Assembly: GCA_902771155.1 (NCBI GenBank)
Contig: CACXVS010000014.1
Span: forward strand, 12,280-76,279
Length of the DNA: 64,000 nucleotides
Direction of reading: 5' to 3'
From: an uncultured Prevotellaceae bacterium
Lineage (GTDB): Bacteria > Bacteroidota > Bacteroidia > Bacteroidales > Bacteroidaceae
The position numbers and the translations under genes were made by a program. Positions 53,078 to 61,323 of the stretch are shown here, piece after piece. A model generated the notes under the pieces. That model was not told where the DNA came from. It ran no database searches and was given only the letters and a program-made list of their open reading frames with translations. Position 1 is the stretch's first letter. The number at the start of each line of letters is the position of its first letter.

Positions 53078-53839
53078 TTAGAAAATTCTGTAAGTAAAGC
53101 GGATGTTGAGCACGGGCCAAACGGGAACCTTTGAGATAGCATCGAAATATTTGTCGCCATCCTCGCCAAAGTCTTCTTTCTTGACTTCAAGATCCTTGCC
53201 CGTCTGCTTCTCATATACTTTGGGTTTGCCCCAGAACTGCACACCGAGCTCGCCACTAACGCCAAAACGGTTGCGAGGAACAGAGCGCCCGATACCGATA
53301 CCTATATAAGGACGGAAAGCATTGACCTTAATGCAGCCTTTAGCATAACCGTCTGCATCGAAGCCCACGATATGGTCGCCAATCACGATACCCTCACCAG
53401 GTTCAAAATCGGTTACTGGAATGGTGTTCTCAAGCTTGACGACCTCGCTCGAGCCAAGGTAGAATCCTGCGGTGATATGGAACGAAGAAGAGTAAGGGAA
53501 GGGATAGAACTCAGCCAGCAGATGGCCTGCACCCAGATAGTTCTTTCCTTCTACCTTCGTCTTTCCTCTCGTGGGTTTTCCCTTTGCTCTGTAATCTATG
53601 TCCTCCTTATAGGTAAAGGTGGGGAAGAAGTTGTAGCCGGCACGGATCTGCACATACTCCGAAATAGGAGCAGCAACATCGATTCCGATACCCGTCAGAC
53701 CAAGACTCACACCTGGCGATACATGGTCGAAAATGCCAAACTCGTCAACATAACTGTCCTGTGCCTGTACAGGCTGTGGGAACAACGTCATGGCCAAAGC
53801 GGCAATAGCCGCGAGGCATAATGTTCTAGGTTTTTTCAT
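53078..53839 (-). CDS. Outer-membrane beta-barrel protein
   Basis: A 253-residue protein with a signal peptide (about 1-26, ending PVQAQ) and a series of amphipathic strands with aromatic girdles (GVSLGLTGIGIDVAAPISEYVQIRAGYNF, KNYLGAGHLLAEFYPFPYSSSFHITAGFYLG, FRPYIGIGIGR, ELGVQFWGKPKVYE) ending in VLNIRFTYRIF with a terminal Phe, as needed for BAM insertion. It looks like an OmpA/PorT-type small barrel. It lies 28 bp after the membrane-bound regulator and 19 bp before the lipoprotein gene. Confidence 0.82.
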   Translation of the reverse strand: MKKPRTLCLAAIAALAMTLFPQPVQAQDSYVDEFGIFDHVSPGVSLGLTGIGIDVAAPISEYVQIRAGYNFFPTFTYKEDIDYRAKGKPTRGKTKVEGKNYLGAGHLLAEFYPFPYSSSFHITAGFYLGSSEVVKLENTIPVTDFEPGEGIVIGDHIVGFDADGYAKGCIKVNAFRPYIGIGIGRSVPRNRFGVSGELGVQFWGKPKVYEKQTGKDLEVKKEDFGEDGDKYFDAISKVPVWPVLNIRFTYRIF

Positions 53840-53867
53840 ACGCTTTAATTTAATTAATAATGTAGTT

Positions 53868-55586
53868 TTATAATACCTTATTTAGGTCGTATTGGGATGT
53901 CCACTCCTTGGGAGTCATGCCTGTGAAAGCCTTGAAGGCGCGGAAGAAGTTGGATTCCGTGGTGAAGCCTGAGGCCATCCATACCTCTACGATCTTGATA
54001 TCTGGCTGACGGCGCATCAGTTCTTTGGCGTGGTTGATGCGGTAGGAATTGACAAACTGGCTGAACGAGCATCCGCCCTGACTGTTGATGCAGTTGGATA
54101 TGACATTGCGGTTGGTGGAGAGTGCTGTGGCCACGTCGCTTAACTTTAAATCGCTCTTGAGATAGAACTTCTGCTCTTCCATTAAAAGGACGATACGCTG
54201 CATGAGGGCGGCAGATTCGGAGGGGGTGGTAGTCTGATCGACAACAAAGTCTGAAACAAGGTCCTTTTCCACCGTCTTTGTCTTGTGTCGCTTATAAACC
54301 AGCAAGCACGTCATAACCAATCCCACCAGGAGCAAAGCCAGCAATAGCCATACCCACCAGCCATAGCCAGAGGAGACCACTTCGGGTGTCGCCCCCATGC
54401 GCACCAGCCAAACGGCAGCAGAAGGCGAATAGTTGCTGTTGTTAATCGTTCCGCCAGCTATCAGCAGATTGCCTTCAGGTGTCAGCACAGGTATGCTGTA
54501 GGGAACTACTTCTCCCATAGAGTCGGTACAATAAAGCTGCAATGGCGCTCCGCTATCTTCAGAGGCATGGGCATAGTCTATGCGGAGAATGTAGAGGATC
54601 ACCTTTCCTGGTGCAGTATGATAACTGTTGTTGATTCCTATTAAATAGGCACATCCATTCTGACGGTCAGCAACGATGAATACATACTCTATCTGTTCGC
54701 CCTCATGCTCCATAGGGATGGCTGAGGCGGTAGGGAGCAGGCTGACATGTGTGCCGCTGACTCGGGCGATGGCCACTTGCCCCGTGCTGTCTCTTACAGG
54801 CAACAGATAGGTGTAGTCGCCTTTTTCCACATCGCCAATGAAATATCCCTCGTCGCGGTGACTGTGGATATGGATCGGCTGCCACTTCTCAAACAAAGGG
54901 ATATGGACGGTGTCGCCCTTCAGGCGGTCGGCAAAGGTGAAGTGATGGGATTCTCCCCTGATATCATTGGAGCCGATGATTAATGCATCATCCTTTGCAA
55001 TGCGGAAGATATAGGGCATGGAACGAGGAGCCGTCACATCTTTTACATAAGTAAAGCTGCTCTTTCCCAAGAAATCACCACTGCCTGCCTGATGCTCATG
55101 GAAGAGTTCAATGCCGTCTGTATTGTACCAGTTGCCTGAGATGACCACCTGACCACTGTCGAGTTCCAGTGCCGAGGCCCAAACTCGCTTCTGTTGCATA
55201 TTGCCGAATCCTCGGAAGGTGTGTGTCGCAGGATCGTATATCTCTGCCGTATAAGTCTGTCCGATACCTGTTGGCTGCTCACAGCCCCCTGCCAATAACA
55301 CCTTGCCCGACCTCAAAACGACGGAGATACCAAAGTCGTGGATATAGGTCATCTGCATCGTGTGCCATTTGCCGTCTTTATAGTATTCAGCCGTTGGCGT
55401 GGGGACAAAACCATCGGTATGGCCACCTGCCACGACATATTCCCCATTAACATAGAACAGCGAATGCCCTGCACGGGGAATATTCAGGTCTGGCAAACGC
55501 TCGACCTCAATCTGTGCCCCCACTGGCAGAAATGCCAGCAGGCAAAACAGCGCCACAAAATATCTTGAAAATGATGTGATATTCAT
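53868..55586 (-). CDS. Membrane-bound AraC-family regulator with kelch-like propeller sensor
   Basis: From ATG 55586 the protein has 572 residues; the frame is open to 55661, but that would cover the promoter. Residues 1-25 are a signal/anchor. About 26-400 form a beta-propeller with kelch-like repeats (RAGHSLFYVNGEYVVAGGH, SVVLRSGKVLLAGGCEQPTG, TAEIYDPATHTFRGFGNMQQKRVWASALELDSGQVVISG, VLTPEGNLLIAGG). A TM helix is at about 413-434, followed by a cytoplasmic linker and an AraC-type double helix-turn-helix at about 480-570 (LSDVATALSTNRNVISNCIN, IVEVWMASGFTTESNFFRAFKAFTGMTPKEW). It should bind a ligand outside and act directly on DNA inside without a kinase. It heads the operon with the barrel and lipoprotein genes. 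Confidence 0.85.
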   Translation of the reverse strand: MNITSFSRYFVALFCLLAFLPVGAQIEVERLPDLNIPRAGHSLFYVNGEYVVAGGHTDGFVPTPTAEYYKDGKWHTMQMTYIHDFGISVVLRSGKVLLAGGCEQPTGIGQTYTAEIYDPATHTFRGFGNMQQKRVWASALELDSGQVVISGNWYNTDGIELFHEHQAGSGDFLGKSSFTYVKDVTAPRSMPYIFRIAKDDALIIGSNDIRGESHHFTFADRLKGDTVHIPLFEKWQPIHIHSHRDEGYFIGDVEKGDYTYLLPVRDSTGQVAIARVSGTHVSLLPTASAIPMEHEGEQIEYVFIVADRQNGCAYLIGINNSYHTAPGKVILYILRIDYAHASEDSGAPLQLYCTDSMGEVVPYSIPVLTPEGNLLIAGGTINNSNYSPSAAVWLVRMGATPEVVSSGYGWWVWLLLALLLVGLVMTCLLVYKRHKTKTVEKDLVSDFVVDQTTTPSESAALMQRIVLLMEEQKFYLKSDLKLSDVATALSTNRNVISNCINSQGGCSFSQFVNSYRINHAKELMRRQPDIKIVEVWMASGFTTESNFFRAFKAFTGMTPKEWTSQYDLNKVL

Positions 55587-55617
55587 CCCTGACAGTAAAG
55601 ATATGTGAATGGTTGTG

Positions 55618-55625
55618 CAAAGATA
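55618..55625 (-). promoter_or_regulatory. -7 element of the kelch/AraC operon
   Basis: TATCTTTG on the minus strand, about 31 bp before the ATG at 55586. As in the neighbouring operon there is no -33 TTTG, and the inverted repeat lies at the same distance upstream. Confidence 0.75.
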
Positions 55626-55665
55626 GCGACTTTGGCAGAAAAGGGACTTTCCAATTATCATTTTT

Positions 55666-55691
55666 GACTGACAGATGATAATTCGTCAGTC
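55666..55691 (-). promoter_or_regulatory. Putative operator, copy 2 (GACTGAC-N12-GTCAGTC)
   Basis: Same arms and spacer length as the copy at 51994-52019, with 40 bp between it and the -7 box in both cases. It lies between sufD and the regulator gene. It is probably the site for autoregulation by the AraC-type protein. Confidence 0.8.
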
Positions 55692-55740
55692 GTTTTTTAT
55701 CAATATTCTTCTGTTCCTTTAGGGATAGTTGATATAGGGG

Positions 55741-57111
55741 TTACTTACAGAGTTTGCAACCTGCGCATTTGTTGAGTTCGCCTCGGAAGCGCTTCTCTAC
55801 GAGGTAGTGGAGGCGGTCGCGGAGGGGCTCGAGTTGCATGTGGTCGATGACCTCATTGATGAAGGCATTCTGTAAAAGGAGTTTGGCCTCAGCCAGAGAG
55901 ATGCCTCGCTGACGCATGTAGAAGAGGGCGGCATCGTTGAGCTGGCCTACCGTTGAGCCATGGGCACACTTCACGTCGTCGGCATAGATCTCGAGCATGG
56001 GCTGAGTGAACATACGGGCCTCACGGGTGGCCGTCAGGTTCTGGTTGGTCATCTGCGACGTGGTCTTCTGGGCACCATGCTCCACCAGTACACGACCCGC
56101 AAAGGCACCCACCGACTGGTCGTCGAGCACATACTTATAGAGTTCCTTAGAGGTGCAATGAGTGGCCTTGTGCGTGATGAGGGTGTTGTTATCAACATGC
56201 TGCTGCTTGTCGGCTATCACACAACCGTAGCAACCACACTCGGCTCCCTCTCCAGAGAAGGTCAGGTCGAGTTTATTGCGAGTAACGCCATTATGAAGTG
56301 TGATGACATTATGGTTCACACGACTATTGGCCTGCTGGTCGATATAGACATTGCTCAGACGGACATTCTTATAATGGGTTTCCTCCAGACAATAGAGGTC
56401 GAGCGAGGCATTCTCACCCACATAGGCCTCGATAACCTGGGTGGCGAGGAAATTCTTATCGTCGGCAGCATGGTCGCAGAAGAGCATCTTGACCTCTGCT
56501 CCCTCTTCGAGCACGATGAGCACACGACGGTTTACCATCAGGTCGGGCACCACGCGCTGGGCATTACTGGGCGTGGCCTTGAGGATATTGATGACCTGGA
56601 TGGCGCGATCGACCTTGACATTCCTGGGCACATAGACCAGCATACCGTCTTGAGCCAGCATGGTGTTGAGGGCCGTGATGGCATCATCACCCGTCTTCGC
56701 CAGCTTGGCATAGTATTTCTCGACAAGATCGGGATAATTACGCATAGAGCCGATGACCACGCCCTCAGGCAGGTTGCCCTTGGGTTTGTCATCGTGATAG
56801 AACATATCGTTGACCACGAAATAGAGCCTTGTGCTCAGGTTAGGCACATCGCAGTGGAAAGCCTCATAAGGATCAACAGGAATCTGGAGTCGAGTGAGGT
56901 TGACACCATAGTCGGGCTCAAAGAGCTTATGGATATCGGTGTATTTATAGCGCTCCACCTTTTTTGAGGGGAAGCCCTGAGCCTTGAAATCGTTGAAAGC
57001 CTGTTGGCGCACGGCATTCATCGACTCCGGGGCATGAGCGAAAATCAGCTCCCGTGCCTGCTCATAGAGTTCTATATATTGCTGCTCAGCCGAAGTAATC
57101 ATCATTTTCAA
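55741..57111 (-). CDS. sufD: Fe-S cluster assembly protein SufD
   Basis: A 456-residue SufB/SufD-family protein with the beta-helix core: VNRRVLIVLEEGAEVKMLFCDHA, FLATQVIEAYVGENASLDLYCLEE, VITLHNGVTRNKLDLTFSGEGAECGCYG, and the C-terminal YADDVKCAHGSTVGQLNDAALFYMRQRGISLAEAKLLL. Its length and the N-terminal FPSKKVERYKYTDIHKLF segment fit SufD. The C-terminus ends CAGCKLCK, a short Cys-rich tail. It works with SufB and SufC as the Fe-S scaffold. It lies 33 bp after sufC. Confidence 0.93.
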   Translation of the reverse strand: MKMMITSAEQQYIELYEQARELIFAHAPESMNAVRQQAFNDFKAQGFPSKKVERYKYTDIHKLFEPDYGVNLTRLQIPVDPYEAFHCDVPNLSTRLYFVVNDMFYHDDKPKGNLPEGVVIGSMRNYPDLVEKYYAKLAKTGDDAITALNTMLAQDGMLVYVPRNVKVDRAIQVINILKATPSNAQRVVPDLMVNRRVLIVLEEGAEVKMLFCDHAADDKNFLATQVIEAYVGENASLDLYCLEETHYKNVRLSNVYIDQQANSRVNHNVITLHNGVTRNKLDLTFSGEGAECGCYGCVIADKQQHVDNNTLITHKATHCTSKELYKYVLDDQSVGAFAGRVLVEHGAQKTTSQMTNQNLTATREARMFTQPMLEIYADDVKCAHGSTVGQLNDAALFYMRQRGISLAEAKLLLQNAFINEVIDHMQLEPLRDRLHYLVEKRFRGELNKCAGCKLCK

Positions 57112-57144
57112 TCTTCAATTCTCAATTTTCAATTAAAAACAAGA

Positions 57145-57900
57145 TTACTCCTCTCCTATTTCTTCCTTAATCCAATCGTAGCCATGCTCCTGAATCTGCT
57201 TGGCGAGTTCGGGGCCACCCGTCTTGACGATGCGACCCTTATAGAGCACATGGACATACTGGGGACGGATCATCTCAAGCAGACGGTCATAGTGGGTGAT
57301 GACGATGCAAGAGGTTTCTGGAGTTTGCAACTTATTGACGCCCTCGGCCACGATACGCATGGCATCGACATCAAGGCCGGAGTCGGTCTCGTCGAGGATG
57401 CTCAGTTTGGGTTCGAGCATCGCCATCTGGAAGATCTCGTTGCGCTTTTTCTCACCACCACTGAAGCCTTCGTTCACAGAGCGGTTGGCGAGTTTGGAGT
57501 CGAGTTCCACAATCTTCCGCTTCTCGCGCTGTAGTTTCAGGAACTCAGCTGCATTCATGGGCTCCAGACCCTGATACTTACGCTTCTCGTTGATGGCAGC
57601 CTTCATGAAGTTGGTCATCGAGACACCTGGGATCTCCACAGGATACTGGAAGCTCAAGAAGAGTCCCTCATGGGCACGGTCCTCGGGCTTCATATCCAAC
57701 AGGTTCTTACCATTGAACCAAGCCTCGCCCTCTGTGACCTCATAGAGCGGATTGCCCACCAGCACAGCACTCAGCGTACTCTTACCAGAGCCATTTGGCC
57801 CCATAATGGCATGCGTCTCTCCGTCGTTGATCACGAGGTCGATGCCCTTCAGTATCTCTTTCTCGCCAATCTTGGCATGCAAATTTTTAACTTCTAACAT
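57145..57900 (-). CDS. sufC: Fe-S cluster assembly ATPase SufC
   Basis: A 251-residue ABC-type ATPase. It has Walker A GPNGSGKSTLSAVLVG, the Q-loop LSFQYPVEIPGVS, the ABC signature GFSGGEKKRNEIFQ, Walker B LSILDETDSGLDVDAM and the switch His in CIVITHYDRLL. SufC drives the SufBCD scaffold. It has its own -7 element about 22 bp upstream. No sufB lies upstream: the neighbouring gene runs the other way. Confidence 0.97.
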   Translation of the reverse strand: MLEVKNLHAKIGEKEILKGIDLVINDGETHAIMGPNGSGKSTLSAVLVGNPLYEVTEGEAWFNGKNLLDMKPEDRAHEGLFLSFQYPVEIPGVSMTNFMKAAINEKRKYQGLEPMNAAEFLKLQREKRKIVELDSKLANRSVNEGFSGGEKKRNEIFQMAMLEPKLSILDETDSGLDVDAMRIVAEGVNKLQTPETSCIVITHYDRLLEMIRPQYVHVLYKGRIVKTGGPELAKQIQEHGYDWIKEEIGEE

Positions 57901-57921
57901 CGTCTATCTGTTTTCAGGGTG

Positions 57922-57929
57922 CAAAGTTA
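57922..57929 (-). promoter_or_regulatory. -7 element of sufCD
   Basis: TAACTTTG on the minus strand with a leader of about 17 nt. The -33 position has only a partial match. Confidence 0.7.
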
Positions 57930-58034
57930 TCAAAAAAAGCGTAGATAACGAAATTTTTTCTGATTAAAAGGAGTGATTTTATGCGAGGAATAAAAAAGTT
58001 GCCTAAAAATGAAAAGTAAATAGATTTTTTTTGG

Positions 58035-58042
58035 TATTTTTG
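58035..58042 (+). promoter_or_regulatory. -7 element of the binding protein/phosphatase/STAS operon
   Basis: TATTTTTG matches the consensus, 24 bp before the ATG at 58066. No TTTG at -33. Confidence 0.65.
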
Positions 58043-58065
58043 CCAACGGAAACAAATATAGACCT

Positions 58066-59016
58066 ATGAGAAGATTAAAATTGATGGCAACCTTTCTGAT
58101 GCTTTTCCTATTCAGAATATCTGTATGCGCCCAGACGGAGTTGGTTTACACACCCACCTGGACGGCCCAGGCACAGTTTGCCGGTTTTTATGTGGCTGAA
58201 GCAATGGGCTATTTCAAGGATGCAGGACTGAAAGTGGTCATCAAGCATCCTACAGCCTCCAATACAAACGCCAATCGTCTGAAGAGCGGGGAGAGCCATC
58301 TTGTGTCACTTCAGTTGGCATCGGCTTTGGAGATGATGGACGATGGAAGTCAACTGGTGAATGTGCTGCAGTATTTCCAGCAGAGCGGTTTGATGGTTAT
58401 CTCCCATCAGCCATTGAAGGGTCTTAATAGCCTGAACGGCAAGCGCGTTGGTCATTTCAGGACAGGAGCTTCCATGTTTGTCGTCGCCATAGGGAGGAAA
58501 ACCCATCTCGATATTGACTGGGTACCCTTTATATCCCATGCCAATCTCTACCTTTCGGGTGCCATTGATGCCACACTGGCCATGAGTTATAATGAATACT
58601 TCCAGTTGAAGGCTGCTGGACAGCGACTGAAAAAAGAGCAGATAATATATCTACGGGATATAGGCTATAATGTGCCTGAGGATGGGCTTTATGTGACGAA
58701 GGACTTCTTTAAGAACCATCGGGAGGAAGTCTTGAAGTTTGCTGAAGCCACCCGTAGAGGCTGGGAGTGGGCTGCTCAGCACCCTAAGGAAACGCTTGAT
58801 CTCGTGATGTTATATATGCGCCAAAATAATGTTCCCTCTAATGTCTATGCTCAGCGATGGATGTTGGAGGAGTGTCTTAAGTTGCTCACCGATCCGAAGA
58901 CAGGTAAACGAACTTACCGTCTGGATCCCCAGGCGTTTGAGCTTACCAGCCGTATTCTCTATGAGGGAAGTATTATAAAGAAACCGATTACTTATCAGCA
59001 AATTACGCAGCCATGA
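58066..59016 (+). CDS. Periplasmic binding protein, NMT1/THI5-like
   Basis: A 316-residue exported protein with a signal peptide (about 1-22, ending SVCAQ). The fold is a type II periplasmic binding protein of the SsuA/ThiY/NMT1 group: LVYTPTWTAQAQFAGFYVAEAMGYFKDAGLKV, GESHLVSLQLASALEMM, LNGKRVGHFRTGASMF and the hinge region LAMSYNEYFQLKAAG. Relatives bind thiamine pyrimidine precursors, sulfonates or similar small molecules. No ABC permease or ATPase is nearby. Instead the stop overlaps the start of a sensor phosphatase by 4 bp, suggesting that it delivers a ligand signal to that protein. Confidence 0.87.
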   Translation: MRRLKLMATFLMLFLFRISVCAQTELVYTPTWTAQAQFAGFYVAEAMGYFKDAGLKVVIKHPTASNTNANRLKSGESHLVSLQLASALEMMDDGSQLVNVLQYFQQSGLMVISHQPLKGLNSLNGKRVGHFRTGASMFVVAIGRKTHLDIDWVPFISHANLYLSGAIDATLAMSYNEYFQLKAAGQRLKKEQIIYLRDIGYNVPEDGLYVTKDFFKNHREEVLKFAEATRRGWEWAAQHPKETLDLVMLYMRQNNVPSNVYAQRWMLEECLKLLTDPKTGKRTYRLDPQAFELTSRILYEGSIIKKPITYQQITQP

Positions 59017-60980
59017 GTCCATTCCGTTTTTCACTTCCCACTTTCCACTCCCTTTACGCCAGACTTACCGTTTGGGTGATGCTTACGGTGATGACTGTTA
59101 CAGTTATTACCGCATTGATTGTGTCGTATATCAGTTCGTCGGCTGTTCTGATGGGAACGAAAGAAAATGTGCAGAGCCGTATGGATGTTGCTAACCAGTA
59201 TATCAATAGTGTCCTTGTAGGTGTGGAAGTCGCCGTGGCGAATACTATACCAGAGGTGGAGAACTCACTCTCAAACCCGGATAAGATGTATAGTGTCGCC
59301 CGTCGTTTGCTGGAACTGAACCCCAATATCATTGGTTCCGCGGTGGCTTTCGAGCCCAACTACTATCCTCAGAAGGGTAAACAATTCTCTCCATACGCCT
59401 ATCGCGACATCGACTCAACGGTTCTCACCAAGCAGCTCGGCAGCAGTGACTATGAGTATCATTATATGGATTGGTATCTCATTCCCAAGCTCCTGAAGCG
59501 TAATTACTGGAGTGAGCCTTATTATGATAAGGGAGGTGGCGAACAGATGATGACCACTTATTCGCATCCGCTCTTTGATAACTCGGGTAACATCTATGCC
59601 ATCATCACCGCTGACGTGGCATTAGAGTGGCTTACAGAACTTGTGACGAAAAGCGACCTTGATTTCAATCAGCGTGTGCTGAATATTAAAGACGAAGAGA
59701 ATGAGGCCATGCGAGCTGTCATGGAGGGTGACAGCACCTTCTTCTATCATCATGCATATACCTATATTATGGGTAAGGGTGGCACTTATATTACCCACCC
59801 TTTGCGGGATCGTATCCTAAACGAAAGCTATTTTATCTATGCAGAGGAAACTCCTGACACGATTGATGACCATATAGGCTATGAGATGATTGACGGTAAA
59901 TCGGGTATGGAAGGCCTCGTCCGTGACGGCACCAAGTTCTACATCAGCTATGCGCCGATAGAGCGTACGGGCTGGTCGATGGCTACTGTGATTCCTGCTA
60001 AGCTCATCTTCACTCGCTCGATGATCTTTGGAGGTATTGTCGTGGCTATTATGCTGTTAGGACTGGTGTTACTGTTCTTTGTATGTCGTCATATCTTAAA
60101 ACGAGTCACCAAGCCATTGGCCCTTTTTGCCAAGTCTGCCGATGAGATTGCCCAAGGCAACCTGAATGACGACTCGTTTGCGCTGATGCAGACTTCACTG
60201 ATGGAGCAGATGGAGGAACTGAAGCACGTGAACGCAGCCAAGGGTCGTATTGAGGGTGAGCTGAATGCAGCCAAAGATATACAGATGTCTATGTTGCCGA
60301 AGTTGTTCCCACCTTATCCTGACCGTGACGATATCGACATTTATGGACAATTAACATCAGCCAAAGAGGTAGGCGGTGACCTTTTCGATTTCTTCATACG
60401 TGACGAAAAGCTGTTCTTCTGCATCGGTGATGTCTCTGGTAAAGGAATACCTGCCTCATTGGTGATGGCCATGACGCGTAGCTTATTCCGTAATGTGGCT
60501 AGTCATGAGAGTAGTCCGGAGAAGATCGTCTCACTCATCAATGAGGCGATGGCTGATGGTAATGACTCCAACATGTTTGTGACATTCTTCCTTGGAGTAC
60601 TCGACCTGCATACAGGCCAATTATACTACAGTAATGCCGGGCATGATATGCCTTATGTTGTGGGTAATGGTATCACACTACTGGCAAGTGATCCAGACTT
60701 ACCTATCGGTACGTTCTGCGACAATGATTATCTTCTCCAGGAGTATCAGGTGTCAGAAGACGCACTGCTTTTCTTGTATACCGATGGACTGACGGAGGCA
60801 AAAGACGGACAGGGTATGCTTTTTGGAGAACAGCGAATCGAGGATGTTCTGCAGACTGGTGGCAGTTGCAAGGAGATCATTGCCAAGATGACAGAGGCTG
60901 TCCACGAGTTCGTGGGGGATGCTGAGCAGAGTGACGACCTGACTATGCTGGCCATTCATTATAAGTATAAAACGAAATAA
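59013..60980 (+). CDS. Cache-HAMP-SpoIIE (PP2C) sensor phosphatase
   Basis: A 655-residue membrane protein. TM1 is at about 19-41, then an extracytoplasmic Cache-like domain (about 45-330; WYLIPKLLKRNYWSEPYYDKGGGEQMMTTYSHPLFDNSGNIYAIITADVAL is the core), TM2 at about 335-360, HAMP at about 361-410, a short helical linker (NAAKGRIEGELNAAKDIQMSMLPK), and a SpoIIE/RsbU-type PP2C phosphatase from about 430 with VGGDLFDFF, GDVSGKGIPASLVMAM and SDDLTMLAI. Its likely substrate is the phosphorylated STAS protein encoded 26 bp downstream. It is coupled to the binding-protein gene. Confidence 0.94.
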   Translation: MSPFRFSLPTFHSLYARLTVWVMLTVMTVTVITALIVSYISSSAVLMGTKENVQSRMDVANQYINSVLVGVEVAVANTIPEVENSLSNPDKMYSVARRLLELNPNIIGSAVAFEPNYYPQKGKQFSPYAYRDIDSTVLTKQLGSSDYEYHYMDWYLIPKLLKRNYWSEPYYDKGGGEQMMTTYSHPLFDNSGNIYAIITADVALEWLTELVTKSDLDFNQRVLNIKDEENEAMRAVMEGDSTFFYHHAYTYIMGKGGTYITHPLRDRILNESYFIYAEETPDTIDDHIGYEMIDGKSGMEGLVRDGTKFYISYAPIERTGWSMATVIPAKLIFTRSMIFGGIVVAIMLLGLVLLFFVCRHILKRVTKPLALFAKSADEIAQGNLNDDSFALMQTSLMEQMEELKHVNAAKGRIEGELNAAKDIQMSMLPKLFPPYPDRDDIDIYGQLTSAKEVGGDLFDFFIRDEKLFFCIGDVSGKGIPASLVMAMTRSLFRNVASHESSPEKIVSLINEAMADGNDSNMFVTFFLGVLDLHTGQLYYSNAGHDMPYVVGNGITLLASDPDLPIGTFCDNDYLLQEYQVSEDALLFLYTDGLTEAKDGQGMLFGEQRIEDVLQTGGSCKEIIAKMTEAVHEFVGDAEQSDDLTMLAIHYKYKTK

Positions 60981-61006
60981 TAGTAATCACAAACAAAATA
61001 TCAACA

Positions 61007-61309
61007 ATGAAAACAACAATTGAGCAATTAGAAGGCTGCACTCTTGTCACCCTTGACGGAGAACTTGATACGGCAGCTTCCGTAGAAGTGAAAAAAACTT
61101 TAGCACCCCTCATGGAGAATGGGAGAGGGAATGTTGTCATCGAATGCAAAGATCTGTCGTATATTGCATCCAGTGGCCTGCGTATCCTGCTCAGTATTCT
61201 GAAGAGCACCAAGAAAAACGGCGGCAAACTGACGCTGCGGAACGTCAATGACAATGTCAAGAAGATATTCTCCTTAACTGGATTCGTCAAGATCTTCGAT
61301 TTTGAATAG
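61007..61309 (+). CDS. STAS-domain anti-anti-sigma factor-like protein
   Basis: A 100-residue single STAS domain of the SpoIIAA/RsbV type: MKTTIEQLEGCTLVTLDGELDTAAS, then CKDLSYIASSGLRILLSILKS and LRNVNDNVKKIFSLTGFVKIF. The phosphorylation site should be Ser56 in ASSGLR, aligned with Ser58 of SpoIIAA. It follows the SpoIIE phosphatase in the same operon. Partner switching needs a kinase or anti-sigma partner; the best local candidate is the C-terminal domain of the convergent MATE gene. Confidence 0.93.
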   Translation: MKTTIEQLEGCTLVTLDGELDTAASVEVKKTLAPLMENGRGNVVIECKDLSYIASSGLRILLSILKSTKKNGGKLTLRNVNDNVKKIFSLTGFVKIFDFE

Positions 61310-61323
61310 AATCTTATTGTCCT

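Noticed and set aside
49115..55586. The surface-protein island as a transposon or phage remnant
   Set aside because: No integrase, transposase, terminal inverted repeats or tRNA target was found at its ends.
55960..56967. 335-residue open frame on the plus strand opposite sufD
   Set aside because: Antisense to a well-matched SufD; composition is typical of reverse-strand shadows.
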